Below are positions 1 through 10,615 of a stretch of 64,000 nt of DNA, piece by piece. Every line of letters starts with the position of its first letter. Position 1 is the first letter of the stretch. The DNA is from Musa acuminata AAA Group (lineage: Eukaryota; Streptophyta; Magnoliopsida; Zingiberales; Musaceae). The stretch covers positions 11,321,001 through 11,385,000 of the forward strand of contig NC_088356.1 in assembly GCF_036884655.1 (NCBI RefSeq), in the 5' to 3' direction. The position numbers and the translations under genes were made by a program. The notes beneath the pieces are model-generated. The model was given only the letters and a program-made list of their open reading frames with translations, had not been told where the DNA came from and searched no databases.

Positions 1-21
1 TTTCACAGATCGATGGACATC

Positions 22-27
<6 letters not shown>

Positions 28-118
<91 letters not shown>
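28..118. repeat. (TA)n microsatellite
   Basis: An almost uninterrupted run of alternating A and T about 90 bases long lies at the left edge. It is a simple-sequence repeat with no coding content; its true length may be uncertain in assembly. Confidence 0.95.
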
Positions 119-120
<2 letters not shown>

Positions 121-1323
121 CAAGTAATATAAAGTGATAATATACCAAAATATAATAAGCAAAAATAATGTGTATCATGTCACATGTGTCATCACTCACG
201 TGATTGGCTTGTATGGCACCTATTACTAGTACTTAGATTAGTGGATCTCTATTCAATAATCTCTTATTAGCTTTTATTGAATCTCATCCATATGATCCAA
301 TAATTCATGAGCTTATTAGATATCTAATAAGATAGGGGCTCCGATGGATATCTCATATTCGAACCTCTACTCGTTGCAATACTTACCATATGTGTGTGAC
401 CCTCTAGGCCCATTATCGAGCTGGTCATGAGTTATATATGTAAGAACTCTTTCTAGCTCAGTGAATTATTATCTTCATAATAATTGACTCGACTCATCGA
501 TTGTGGATGTATTAGGCCACTACGCCACAGCCACCAGACGATACAGGGGAATCAAATCCTTTAAACCTATATGTCCTTTGTTACCATGTACCTATAATCC
601 CTTATCCATCTAATATCCCATAAACCATATACCAGGCATGGTGCTGTCAGACCCATACGGTTTCTACTCGAGTCTCGCTCTAATCGAATTCTCTTGGAGA
701 ACTTTTTCTCTCTCAATCCAAATGACCCTGGCTAGAGATTTGTTTGAGTAAAAAACATATAGAATATTCATCTCATGACATTAAGAGCGGATGATCCTCT
801 ATCGATACTCAATAGCCTCGTAAGGTTAACTATCACTTTCAGTGACCGGTTGTGGTAGATCTGAAACTTTCAAATATATAAGTTCGGAATCAAAGAGTGA
901 AGTACTCATACAGAACATCTTTGGTATATTAAGTCTAAGGACTAAGTACACCATTGAGACAATAGAATCACTATCTGACAATGAGGTATCATTAACTATC
1001 CAACATTCCATGAACAGATCAATCAATGAACTTATTCTCTAATTAGCACCTGTACTGTAGCTCTAGTGTCCTCATCTAAGCAGCTATGAGACTAGTTGTC
1101 TCTGGATAGATATACAATACATGTGTCATTACTCATGTGATTGACTTACAGGGCACCTATGACTAGTAGTTTTTAGAGATATACGATCTTCTTAAGTAAC
1201 ATAATTATCTTACACATGATTTTTAGTTTTGTGAGTTTTTGCGCATCAATCTTCACACAATGATGAACATCTTTTGGGAAATTTAGGATTTTTCTTTTCT
1301 GTTATTTTATTGTGCATGTGATA
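119..1323. repeat. Unassigned repetitive-looking DNA with a duplicated ~60-bp segment
   Basis: No convincing gene is visible. A segment of about 60 bases at 182-240 (beginning acatgtgtcatcactca) recurs in direct orientation at 1119-1178 with a handful of substitutions. The block lies immediately upstream of a gypsy integrase relic, so it may be another insertion or a degenerate part of that element. I could not assign it to a family. The short open frames here (826-1042 on either strand) overlap each other and resemble nothing I recognise. Confidence 0.4.
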
Positions 1324-1489
1324 TCGCCCATAGATTTCCTATATTATTGACATTCTCATACCCTTTCCACTAGCCTCGAGTTAATGAAGTTTTCTTATCA
1401 TTGAAGTTGACTATTTTACAAAGTAAGTAAAGGTTGAGCCACTAGCATCGATTACTGAGAAGTAGGCCAAGAGATTTGCATAAAAGAAT
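1324..1489 (+). pseudogene. Ty3/gypsy integrase relic, 5' part (interrupted by copia insertion)
   Basis: Translation gives a degenerate integrase core start: DILIPFPLAS, then VDYFTK and EPLASITEK, resembling the gypsy integrase stretch around its first catalytic Asp (consensus WG-DI-GPFP ... VDYFTKWVE-EPLA). Several in-frame stops are present, some at positions where Trp is expected (TGG to a stop). The frame stops at 1489 where a copia element begins, and resumes at 8490 after the duplicated target site. This is an old dead element that served as the landing site for the younger one. Confidence 0.75.
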
Positions 1490-2750
1490 TGTTAGGATCG
1501 AAAATGACACTAAGAGGGGGGGGGGGGGCGTGAATTAGTGTTGTTGAAAACTTTTGATGATTCAAAAAATTTTATTTGATGAAAATCGATATCGAGTGAG
1601 CTTGACTTAAAGTAAGTGTAAAGTAGAGTGAGCAACAAAATCAGTAAGCAATAAATGTAAACAGTAAAGGAAAAGAGCACACCAAATTTATAGTAGTTCG
1701 ATCGTTTTGACCTACGTCCACTCCTAATTCCTCCTCCATCGAGGTCACCGACTTCCGCTATCGATCTTCTTTCAACATGTGAAGATCAACTATGCTATTA
1801 CAACTCTTTCTCCTTTTCACAGGTTTAGGAGAAAACCTTTATAAGTCACTCACTCATCTTTTAAATATAAATCTAAACTTAGAACAAGAGGAGGGGAACT
1901 CTCAAAGGATTACATCAATGTTTTCTCACTTAGATCACAAGTTTTCATTCTTTTTTCTTGCTACCTCAAGTAGGAAAGAATGAGGTATTTATAGATCCTA
2001 AATGACTTCAAAAATAGAGCCAAAAAGTATCACATCCCCGATTTCAAGGGTACTAGCGGTACTACCGCTTGCACACTTGACAACTAGCGGTACTACCACC
2101 TAATCTGGACGGTACTATTACTTAACATATGGGAGATCATGTGTACTGGTGATACTACCACTTGACACCGCGGTACCACCACTTGACATAGTCTGGGAGA
2201 CTATGCCTGGGTGGTACCACCGCTTGACACTGACGATACTATCATCAAGTCTTTCGAAAGAAGTATATTTCATACATTTCTAGCTCATAGGCGATTCCAC
2301 TACCTGACCTAACCCTGGGTCACTAAATGGGCCTCCTAATGAGCCCAACTTAGCCCCAAATCAGGCCCAATAGGCCTCTAATTAAGTTAGTAAGGTTACA
2401 CCCAAAACTAACTCAATTAATGGCCTAACTACGATAATTGAGACCTAAACAATTACAAAAACAAGAATCTAAGTTGTCCAACATGTCATTGGTTCATCCG
2501 AACTCCCAATGAACTTCTAGTGCGTCGTCTGAACCTTTGGCATATTGCTCGATCAATTGGTTTGTTGCTCTTGTAATGTCCGATTCTTTCGGCCTGATAC
2601 CCGATCTCTGATTCCGACCTAATGTCTAATTCTACTACTTTAATTATTTTATCTTTTCATGATCGAAGTTAGTCCTACATTACTTTTCTCAAAGCACATT
2701 ATATCATAACTTCATCAATTGATTTCATTATCAAAATCCGAGAATCAACA
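1490..2750 (-). repeat. 3' LTR of the minus-strand copia element
   Basis: This LTR begins (plus-strand view) TGTTAGGATCG followed by a long G run and ends AATCAACA. A TATA box (tataaata, minus strand) is at 1986-1993. About 60 bases upstream of it in the element's sense, 2055-2265 holds a series of imperfect short inverted repeats of the CGGTACTACCGC type. The poly-G tract near 1517-1528 corresponds to the C run close to the LTR 3' end in the other copies. Confidence 0.88.
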
Positions 2751-3369
2751 ATCTCCTCTTTTTTATGATGATAATCAATTGATGATAGAATTTAAACTAA
2801 ACTCCCTCCATTAATATGTCATATCGAAATAAAGTAAACTTGAATTCAAAAAGAGTGATAACCTTTGAATCAAAGTCAAAACAATATTATTACATGTATA
2901 ATTTGAAATCATCATAATTTTAAAATATTAAAGTACATCATACCAGGCATGATTCAAATTTAAAATCATCATTATAACTTCTCCCCCTTTGTCATTAACA
3001 AAAAGGAGAAAAGTACAACTAGCATTTTTTTTAAACATGCAAGCTAATAATTTAACAAGTTTTATATTACTTTAGAAAATGCAAACTTACAAAATTTTAA
3101 TCACTTTAGAACGTGTAAGCTAGCAAGTTTTTAAGATGTGCCAGCTAGCACTTTTGGTTCTCTTAAGGAGTGCAAGCTAGCAATTTATGCTTTTCTTTTG
3201 AGATGTATAAACTAGCAATTCCTTGCTTCTCTTGAGATGTACAAGTTTAGCAATTTTGCTTTTCTTTTCGATGTGCAAGCTAGTAAGTTTTTCTCCTTAA
3301 AATATGCAAGCTAGCAAGTTTTCTTCTCTTTGAAGTGTGTAAGCTAGCAATACTTTCTCCTCTCCTTGT
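2751..3369 (-). other. Terminal and internal polypurine tracts flanking a CTAGC/TTGCA tandem array
   Basis: Read on the minus strand, three purine-rich tracts lie near the 3' LTR: at 3357-3369, at 2981-2990 (AAAGGGGGAG), and the terminal one at 2751-2763. Between the outer two, 3025-3345 holds about seven diverged units of roughly 45 bases, each containing a version of TGCAAGCTAGCA. The same order is found in the plus-strand element (32371-33019), so the layout is a shared family feature. Confidence 0.7.
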
Positions 3370-4006
3370 CATTATAAAAAAGAAGGGAATAATACAATGT
3401 TGTAATTCTTTTTCCTTTACATCAATTTTTAAATCATGACAAAAAAGATAAATTTAAATCAAGAGTGATGAGGTATACAATTCATGAATACAAGAGAGTA
3501 TTATGAAATAAATAAATCATGACATAAAATATATTAATATCAAATCGTAAATACCAAAAGATATGATTTATTTTGACAAATCTCATCTTAAATAAAAAGA
3601 AATCTTAGGAGATAAAATAGTAAAAGATCTTCAAAAAAATTTTAAGTCATGAATTCTAATAAATCAAGAGAAAAATCATGATTCATTTGGATAAATATTC
3701 TCTTTAATAAAATGTAAAAATCATATGAGAATAAAGAGTAAGGGATCTTGATTCATATAAAGAAAATCTCAAGTTATAATTCCAAGAATTCAAGATCATG
3801 ATTTAGATAAAATTTATCTTTAAGAAATAATAATAAAAAATATAGGAGATCAAATAAGAGATCTTGATTCACAAAAAAAAAATCTCAAGTATCAAATGAA
3901 ATATTTAGATAAAACTTATTTAAATTTATATCATCAAATCATCAAAATCACTTTCATAGTTCAAGAAATTCAGAAAAAATCACTTTTAAATAGATTAATT
4001 AATCTC

Positions 4007-5835
4007 TTAAAAAAAACTTGCTAAAGACATTTTCAAGAAAAATATATTCTTTTTTTGTTTCAATTTGATTGATTTCATACAAGCATACCCTTTTTCTTTT
4101 ATGCCAAATTCATACATCACAAAAATCATCATAAACACAAACATGCCCTTGTATAACACATTAAATAATAAAGCATCTTCAATCAAAGGATTTGTTACCA
4201 ATAATTCTAATTCTAATGATCTTTCCTTTATTGTTTCGACAGTGAGCTTTATAAAGTATTTTAGATCTCCGATCATATGTCTTGAGTATCCATTATCAAA
4301 ATATTATTTTTACTCCTAGCTTTTTATTATAGAGATATCTATAAGAAAGATAGGTTCGCTCTAGGTATCCATTTAACTTTAGATCCCTCATGGTTAAATC
4401 TACCTAAATCTTATCTTTTGGCATAAAGTTATTTATGGTTCCTTTAAGAACCTGAACTAATTTATGTGAGTCATATCTTTTAAAGGAACATTTATATACA
4501 AAATGCCAATGTCTACCATAAAAGTTACACTTAACCTTAGGGATAATATATGGGTCTTTTTAACAAATATAGTTTGCTTTTGTTGAGTGTTACTTACAAA
4601 GCTGATTCATTTCGTATATGTCATTTATTAGCAAGAATCATGTTTAATGATTTGTTACCAATTTTAAATTTTTTAAAGTTTTTTGTAATAATAGAATTTT
4701 CTTTTTACATAAATCTAATTCTTCACATTAAGTACAAGAGGTTAACATACAATTATCATGCTCATTTTTAATTTTTTTAAAATTACTAAAGAGGGAACCA
4801 TGATCTTTTTTTAGAATTTTATATTTCTTACCAACTAATTTATAATTATCATATAAATCATATAAATCATGAAAAGCATTTAGTAATCCATTATAAGGTA
4901 AATGGGTTTCGGTTAGTCAGTTACCTCATCATTGAGAGACATCAATGCATAGTTTGCCACCTCGTCTTTGTTGGTTTGCTCCTCATCTTCGGATGCATTC
5001 AATTCGTCCCATGTCGCTTTGAGTACTTTCTTCTTTTTTTTGCAGCTTTTTCTTCTTTAGTTGAGGACATTCGCTTTTGAAGTACTCTGACCGATTGTAT
5101 TCATGACAAATAATTGTGTCCTTTTAAAGTGTTCGAGTGGTTTTCTGTTTTTCTCAGTGTCAAATTCTTCATGTTCATTGGAAGATTATTCTCATGTTCA
5201 TCATGTGCCTTGCATGTCATTTCATATGTCATCAATAAACCTGAGTTCTTCCATGAAAAATTATTGAAGTCCTTTGTCTCTTATATTATAATTACTTTTG
5301 AATCCTAGCTCTTTGGAAGGGATCTTAGAATCTTGTTTACAAGTTCAAGATTAGAAAAATATTTGTCAAGAGCTTTCAAATTATTGACGATATCCGTAAA
5401 ATGGGTGTATATGTCTCCAATAGTTTTGCTTGGTTTCATTCGAAACAATTTAAAACTATACATCAAAAGATTGATTTTAGATTCTTTAACTATATGTGTG
5501 CCTTTATGTGTAATTTCAAGAGTGTGCCAAATATCATGTGTAGTTTCACAAGTTGAAATACGATTAAACTCATTTTTGTCCAAAGCACAAAACAAAGCAT
5601 TCATATCTTTAGCATTTAACGAAAATATTTTTTTTCTCAAAGTCATTCTATTCATTCATCGGTCTATTCATTCATCAGTTTAGAGGGTTGTTGAAAACTA
5701 CATTCAACAATATTCCATAAATCAAAGTTCATAAAAAGCAAGAAAACTCTCATTCGTGTTTTCCAATATGTGTAGTCCGTCCCATTGAATATAGGAGGAT
5801 GAGTAATAGAGTATCCTTCTAGATTATTGGTAAAA
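4007..5835 (-). pseudogene. Decayed copia gag with protease remnant
   Basis: The N-terminal gag segment reads PPIFNGTDYTYWKTRMR near 5800, followed by the UBN2-type core (5655-5305: KKIFSLNAKDMNALFCAL, then RMKPSKTIGDIYTHFTDIV). A degenerate zinc knuckle near 5100-5060 has Tyr at a Cys and at the His position. A second knuckle-like stretch (CNFYGRHWHFVYKC) is at about 4540-4490. A protease-like motif DNGYSRHMIGD is near 4290-4260, where LDSGCSRHMTGD would be usual, so the catalytic DSG is altered. Frameshifts and stops separate these blocks. Nothing recognisable of integrase or reverse transcriptase follows; 2764-4006 is AT-rich. Confidence 0.75.
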
Positions 5836-5880
5836 GTCATTTAAACTCTCTTGGGTGTTAAACCAACCGTGAGTAACGTG

Positions 5881-5893
5881 ACTCTGATACCAA
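5881..5893 (-). other. Primer binding site of the minus-strand copia element
   Basis: On the minus strand this reads TGGTATCAGAGT directly inside the 5' LTR, matching the 3' end complement of initiator methionine tRNA that primes most plant copia elements. Confidence 0.8.
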
Positions 5894-5894
5894 C

Positions 5895-8484
5895 TATTAG
5901 GATCGAAAACGACACTAGGAAGGGGGGGGGGGGTTTGGGTGAATTACTGTTGTCGGAAACTTTCGATGATTCGAAAAATTTTGTTCAATAAAAACTGATA
6001 TCGAGTGGGCTAGACTTAAAGTAAGTGTAAAGTGGAGTAACAATAAAATTAGTAAGCAATATATGTAAATAAGAAAAGAAAATAGCACACCAAATTTATA
6101 GTGGTTCGATCGTCGTGACCTACGTCCACTCCAGATTCCTCCTCCGTCGAAGCCACCAGCTTCCACTATCGATCTTCTTTCAACGGACAAAAATCAACTA
6201 TCCTCTTACAACTCTTTCTCCTTTTCACATGTTTAGGAGAAAACCTTTACAAGTCACTCACCCCTCCCTTAAATATAAATCTAAACTTAGAACAAGAGGA
6301 GGAGAACTCTCAAAGGATCACAATAGCATTTTCTTATTTAGATCACAAGTTTTTGTTCTCTTTTCTTGCTATCTAAAGCAGGAAAGAGTGAGGTATTTAT
6401 AGGCCCCGAATGACTTCAAAAATAGAGCCAAAAAGTATCACATCATCGGTTTCATGGGTACTGGCAGTACTATCACCAGTACTAAGCGGTACTATTGCCT
6501 GCACCCTGTTAGGATTGAGTCGACACTAAGAGGGGGGGTGAATTAGTGCAGCGATAAAATCACGTTGATTCAGAAAATTTCATTCGATGAAAACGTATTG
6601 AAAAGAGTTTAACTTGAAAACGTACGAAAGTGTAGTGAAAGTAAGAATTCAGTTTGTAATATAAGGAAAAAGCATGAAAGAAATGCAAACCAGATTTTTA
6701 TAATGGTTCGATCGTCGTGACCTACATCCACTCTCAATTCCTCTTCACTCGAGGCCACCGGCTTCCACTACCAATATTCCTTCAATGGGCGAAGATCAAC
6801 TACCCTTACACTATTTTCTTTTCACAGGTTTTGGAGACAATCCTTACAAGCCTCTCTTTCTTAGACCTCACTTCTCCCTTTAGACGAACTTTTAAATACT
6901 AGGAAGAAGTGATCCTAAATCCTAAGAGAGTTTCCCAATTTTTCAAGTATTTTTCCCCCTTTTTTCAACTCAATTTTGTGCTCAATTCTTGTTGTTCTAT
7001 GCACGAATAGCTGGGGTATTTATAGACCCCAAATGGCTTCAAAATTGGAGCCAAAAAATGTCTCATCCCGGGTTTCTCGGGTCCTGACAGTACCACCGCC
7101 TGTGCTAGGCAGTACCACTACCTACAGTACTGACATTGGGTGGTACCACTGCTTGGGAGACTGTGTTTAGGCAGTACCACCGCCTGACAATCTCGGAGAT
7201 TGAGTCTAGGTGGTACCACCGTCGAAACTAGCGGTACCACCGCTTGACATAGTCTCGGGGACTATGCCATCGATGGTTCCATCTGTTAGGTCACTGTTTA
7301 GGCCTTTCACTTGACCCTACACAACCCAAACTTGGGCCCAATTGGCCCCTAATTGAGTTGGCCCAATTCTAACCCAATTACACCTAAAACTTACTTTGAT
7401 CTAGACAATTATTACAAAGCTTGAATCAAATGTTATCTGGCATATCATTGGTTCATCGACGCTTCATTCTTTAGCACATCGTCCTCTCTTGCGGCCTATT
7501 GCCCAATCAGCTAGTTAACCTCCGCAACTCCGATTTCCTTGGCGTAATTTTCGCTCTTCTTGGCCCGATGCCTGAACCCATGGCCCGAAACCTTTTGCCG
7601 ATGCATCGACCAATCCTCCGGCTCGACATCCAATCTTCTGACATGTTCTACTCCGGCCCAACATGATTCTTCCTACTTTAATTGTCTCTCCTTGATCAAA
7701 GCTTCCTACGTCACTCAAAATGTAGATCAGATCATAAATACTATTAATTAGTTTCATCATCAAAATTCGAGATTCAACACACCCCTGACAATTAGCAGTA
7801 CTACCGCCCAGTCTGTGCGGTACTACCGCCTAACACATGGGAGACCGTGTGTACTAACGGTACTACTGCATGACACTAGTGATACCACTGCTTGACACAA
7901 TTTGAGAGACTATGTCTGGGCGGTACCACTGCCTGACATCGGTGATACCATCGTCGGGTCTTCCGGAAGAAGTGCATTTCATACTTTTCAGCTCATAAAT
8001 GGTTCCACCGTCGGGTCTGGCGATGCCACCGCTTCACCTAATCCTGGGTAACTGAATGAGCCTCCCAATGAGCCCAACTCAGCCCTAGATCAGGCCCAAT
8101 GGGCCCCTAATTGAGTTAGTAGAGTTACACCCAAAATTAACTCAATTTATGACCTAACTACGACAATTAAGACTTAAACAATTATAAGATAAGAATCTAA
8201 GTTGTTTGACATGTCATTGGTTCATCCGAACTCCCGACGAACTTCCAGCGTATCATCCGAACCTCTGACGTATAGCCCGATCCATCGGCATGTTGACTCC
8301 CGCAACGTCTGATCTTATTGCAACATTTGATTCTTCTGGCCCAATGCCCGATCTCTGAATTCGACCCAACATCTGATTCTACTACTTTAATTGTTTTGCT
8401 TTTTCATGATAGAAGTTAGTCCTACATTAATTTTCTCAAAGCACATTAGATCATAATTTCATCATCAAAATTCGAGATTCAACA
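5895..8484 (-). repeat. 5' LTR of the minus-strand copia element, split by a nested solo LTR
   Basis: The LTR begins TATTAGGATCG (a mutated TGTTAGG), carries the G run at 5921-5932 and a TATA box at 6394-6401 (minus strand), and ends GATTCAACA at 8484. Removing the insertion 6507-7779 and one copy of its CACCC duplication leaves about 1.3 kb that aligns by eye with 1490-2750. The hairpin-type CGGTACTACCGC array is cut by the insertion and continues at 7790-8040. Confidence 0.85.
6507..7779 (-). mobile_element. Solo LTR nested in the copia 5' LTR
   Basis: A 1273-base LTR lies between perfect 5-bp duplications (caccc at 6502-6506 and 7780-7784). Its plus-strand ends are TGTTAGGATTG and GATTCAACA. 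It has a TATA box at 7017-7024 (minus strand) and its own array of CGGTACCACCGC-type inverted repeats at 7085-7260. There is no internal domain, so it is the product of LTR-LTR recombination. Its terminal sequence is closer to the LTRs of the plus-strand element at 27847-34638 than to the LTR it sits in. Confidence 0.9.
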
Positions 8485-8489
8485 AGAAT

Positions 8490-9172
8490 GTCATCACCTA
8501 TTTCAAAATTCTAGGAGTCATAATCATCGATAATGAAACTCAATTCAATAATGTGAAGTTCAAGTAGTTCTATTAGTCCTATGGAGTTGAACTAAAGTTC
8601 AGCTCGGTAGCTCATCCTCAAACCAATTATCTCGTTGAGATCTCCAACCGAGCCATTTTTGAAGGGATAAAGAAGTAGATCGTTAGAGAAAAAGGCACTA
8701 GAGTGGATGTGTTATTAAGTATCTTGTGAGCCTCTCAGATAACACGTAAGTTCAGGTTAGGAGAGTCACCATTTAGCTTAGCCTTCGACACCGAGGCTAT
8801 CCTACCACAAAAGATAGTCTTTCCAACACCTTGGATTGAAAATTTTGATGAGAAAATCTTCAAAGGACTTCGGGTTGGACTCGACCTCATTAGCAAGGTT
8901 AGAGTAGAAGCACACATAAGGGCACTAAGGTACAAAAAGATTGTGACCAAGTTTTATGTTTGCCCCTGAGAAGTTGAACTAGGGTACTTAGTGCTTTAAA
9001 AAGCAAAAGTCAATGACCCAATTAAATTCCAAGATAAGTTAGCCTCAAATTGGGAAGGACCCTATTAGGTCATCGAGTCGTTTGAGATGGAACCTATTAC
9101 CTTGAATCAATAAAAGGGGTGGTGCTTCTAAGGATATTACATATTGCAAACCTAAAGAAGTTCTACCCCTAA
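8490..9172 (+). pseudogene. Ty3/gypsy integrase relic, 3' part
   Basis: The frame interrupted at 1489 resumes with NVITYF, then IIIDNETQFN (consensus SDNGTQF, second catalytic Asp), AHPQTN with VEISNRAIFEG, FRLGESPFSLAF-TEA-LP, a long block ending with RYKK, and NWEGPY-VIESFE to NLKKFYP. This is the C-terminal half of a gypsy integrase. Stops and frame changes make it non-functional. It is followed directly by tandem repeats that probably belonged to the same element. Confidence 0.8.
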
Positions 9173-9379
9173 GACGTCTCTTGGGATCGAGTTAGAGTGA
9201 TCGTGCCCTGAGTGTCAAGCAATGGTCTATCATGTCTTTGGTTTTAATTATTAAAAGAAAGTGTTAAGGAACACCTTTGGGTCGGATCCGAAGATATGCT
9301 AATTAATGAAGGGACAACTTTGAAAGTGCAAGGGTGCCCGATGTGTGGAGATTACCTTATAAAGTACAAAGAAAACCAT

Positions 9380-10300
9380 TGTGGCAGGAGACATGAGATG
9401 AAATATACTTGAGACGCATGAGTTGAGAAAACTCAACCCATGTGTGAAACTCATCACGTTGGGAGGCACAAAATGAAATATGTTTAAGACACATGAGTTA
9501 GGAAAGCCCAATCTATATGAGAAGAAACTCGTCATAGTGTGAGGTATAAATAAATAAGTACCTAAGATGCATGGGTCGAGAAAACCCAACCCCACGGAAA
9601 GAAACTCATCACAATGGGAGGCACAAATAAAAATATGTCTATGATGCATAGGTCAGGTAAATCTGACCCCACGAGAAGAAATACATCATAACGAGAGGCA
9701 TAAATGAAAATATGCTCGAGGTTTGTTGGTCGAGAAAACCCGACTCTACGAGAAGAAACCAACCATGACAGGAAGCAAAAGATAAAATGTGTCCAAGACG
9801 CGCGAGTTAGGAAAGCCCGACTTACGTAAGAAGAAATTTGCTATGGTGGGAGGCATAAATGAAAAAGTATCTTAGGTGCGTGGGTTGAGAAAACTCGACC
9901 CCACTAGTAGAATCTTGCCATGGCGAGAGGTACAAATGAAAATATATTTGAGGTGCATAGGTCAAGAAAACCCGACCCCACGAGAAAAAACCCGTCACTG
10001 TAGGAGGCACAAATAAAAATGTACCCGAAGTGCATGGGTCGAGAAAACCCAATCCCATAAGAAGAAACCTATCATGTGAGAAGTGCAAATGAAAATATGC
10101 CAAAAGTGCGTAGACTGAAAAAACCTGACCCCACAAGAAAAAACTAATCATGACATGAGGAACAAATAAAAATGTACCCAAGATACATGGATCGAAAAAA
10201 ATCTAACCCCACGAGAAGAAACTCGTTACAATAAGAGACACAAATAAAAAGGTGTTTAACATTCATGGGTTCAAGGAGGACCCCCTTAAAAATACACCCG
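9380..10300. repeat. Minisatellite, ~77-bp unit, about 12 copies
   Basis: The anchor GTCGAGAAAACCCGACCCC and variants recur at about 9423, 9496, 9573, 9651, 9729, 9806, 9884, 9960, 10036, 10112, 10189 and 10268, a spacing of 73-79 bases. Each unit also contains a version of GAAGAAACTCATCA and GGCACAAATAAAAATATG. The anchor is itself a short inverted repeat (GTCG...CGAC). Open frames on the minus strand through this block are by-products of the periodicity. It lies downstream of the gypsy integrase and may be part of that element's 3' untranslated region or LTR. Confidence 0.9.
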
Positions 10301-10339
10301 AGGTGCTCGAGAAGAGGCCAGAGGGGGTCGGGTGCGACG

Positions 10340-10615
10340 CTGATCTCCACCTCTTCCAGAGGTGAGGAGGTCAGGCACGATGTTGACCCCCACTTCTTCC
10401 TGAGGTGAGGAGGTCTAGTGCAATGCCCACCCCTATGTTCCTTCCCAAGGTGATGAGGTCACGCATGGCGCCAAACCCTATTTCTTCCTAAGGTGAGGAA
10501 ATTGAGTACGACACTAACCTTTATTTCTTCTTGAGGTAAGGAGGGCAGGCACCAACCTCCACCACTTCCCAAGGTGAGGAGGTTTGGCGTAGCATTGACC
10601 TCTATTACTTCGAGC
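10340..10615. repeat. Second minisatellite, ~45-bp unit, about 6-7 copies
   Basis: Units consist of a CCTCTTCC-type stretch, then GAGGTGAGGAGGTC, then a variable GCACGATGTTGACCC-type stretch, repeated with substitutions. The array starts shortly after the 77-bp array ends. It has no coding content. Confidence 0.8.

Larger units (their letters stand above)
1490..8484 (-). mobile_element. Ty1/copia LTR retrotransposon, minus strand, pol-deleted, with nested solo LTR
   Basis: The element is bounded by perfect 5-bp target duplications (agaat at 1485-1489 and 8485-8489) and by terminal TGTTAGG/CAACA-type ends. Its 3' LTR is 1490-2750 and its 5' LTR is 5895-8484, the latter interrupted at 6507-7779 by a solo LTR. 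The tRNA primer site, complementary to initiator Met tRNA (TGGTATCAGAG type), is at 5881-5893 on the minus strand, and the polypurine tract abuts the 3' LTR at 2751-2763. Between them are a decayed gag and protease remnant followed by AT-rich DNA; reverse transcriptase, RNase H and integrase are absent. The gag features and internal array suggest the Maximus/SIRE lineage. The element sits inside a gypsy integrase reading frame. Confidence 0.9.

Noticed and set aside
9380..10300. Regularly spaced repeats that could suggest a CRISPR array
   Set aside because: The spacers are also repeated, units are diverged and the context is a plant nuclear genome; it is a tandem minisatellite.
9299..10350. 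Series of similar minus-strand frames rich in FLFVPP and SHDEFLL
   Set aside because: They arise from the 77-bp minisatellite being open in one frame, not from a repeat protein gene.
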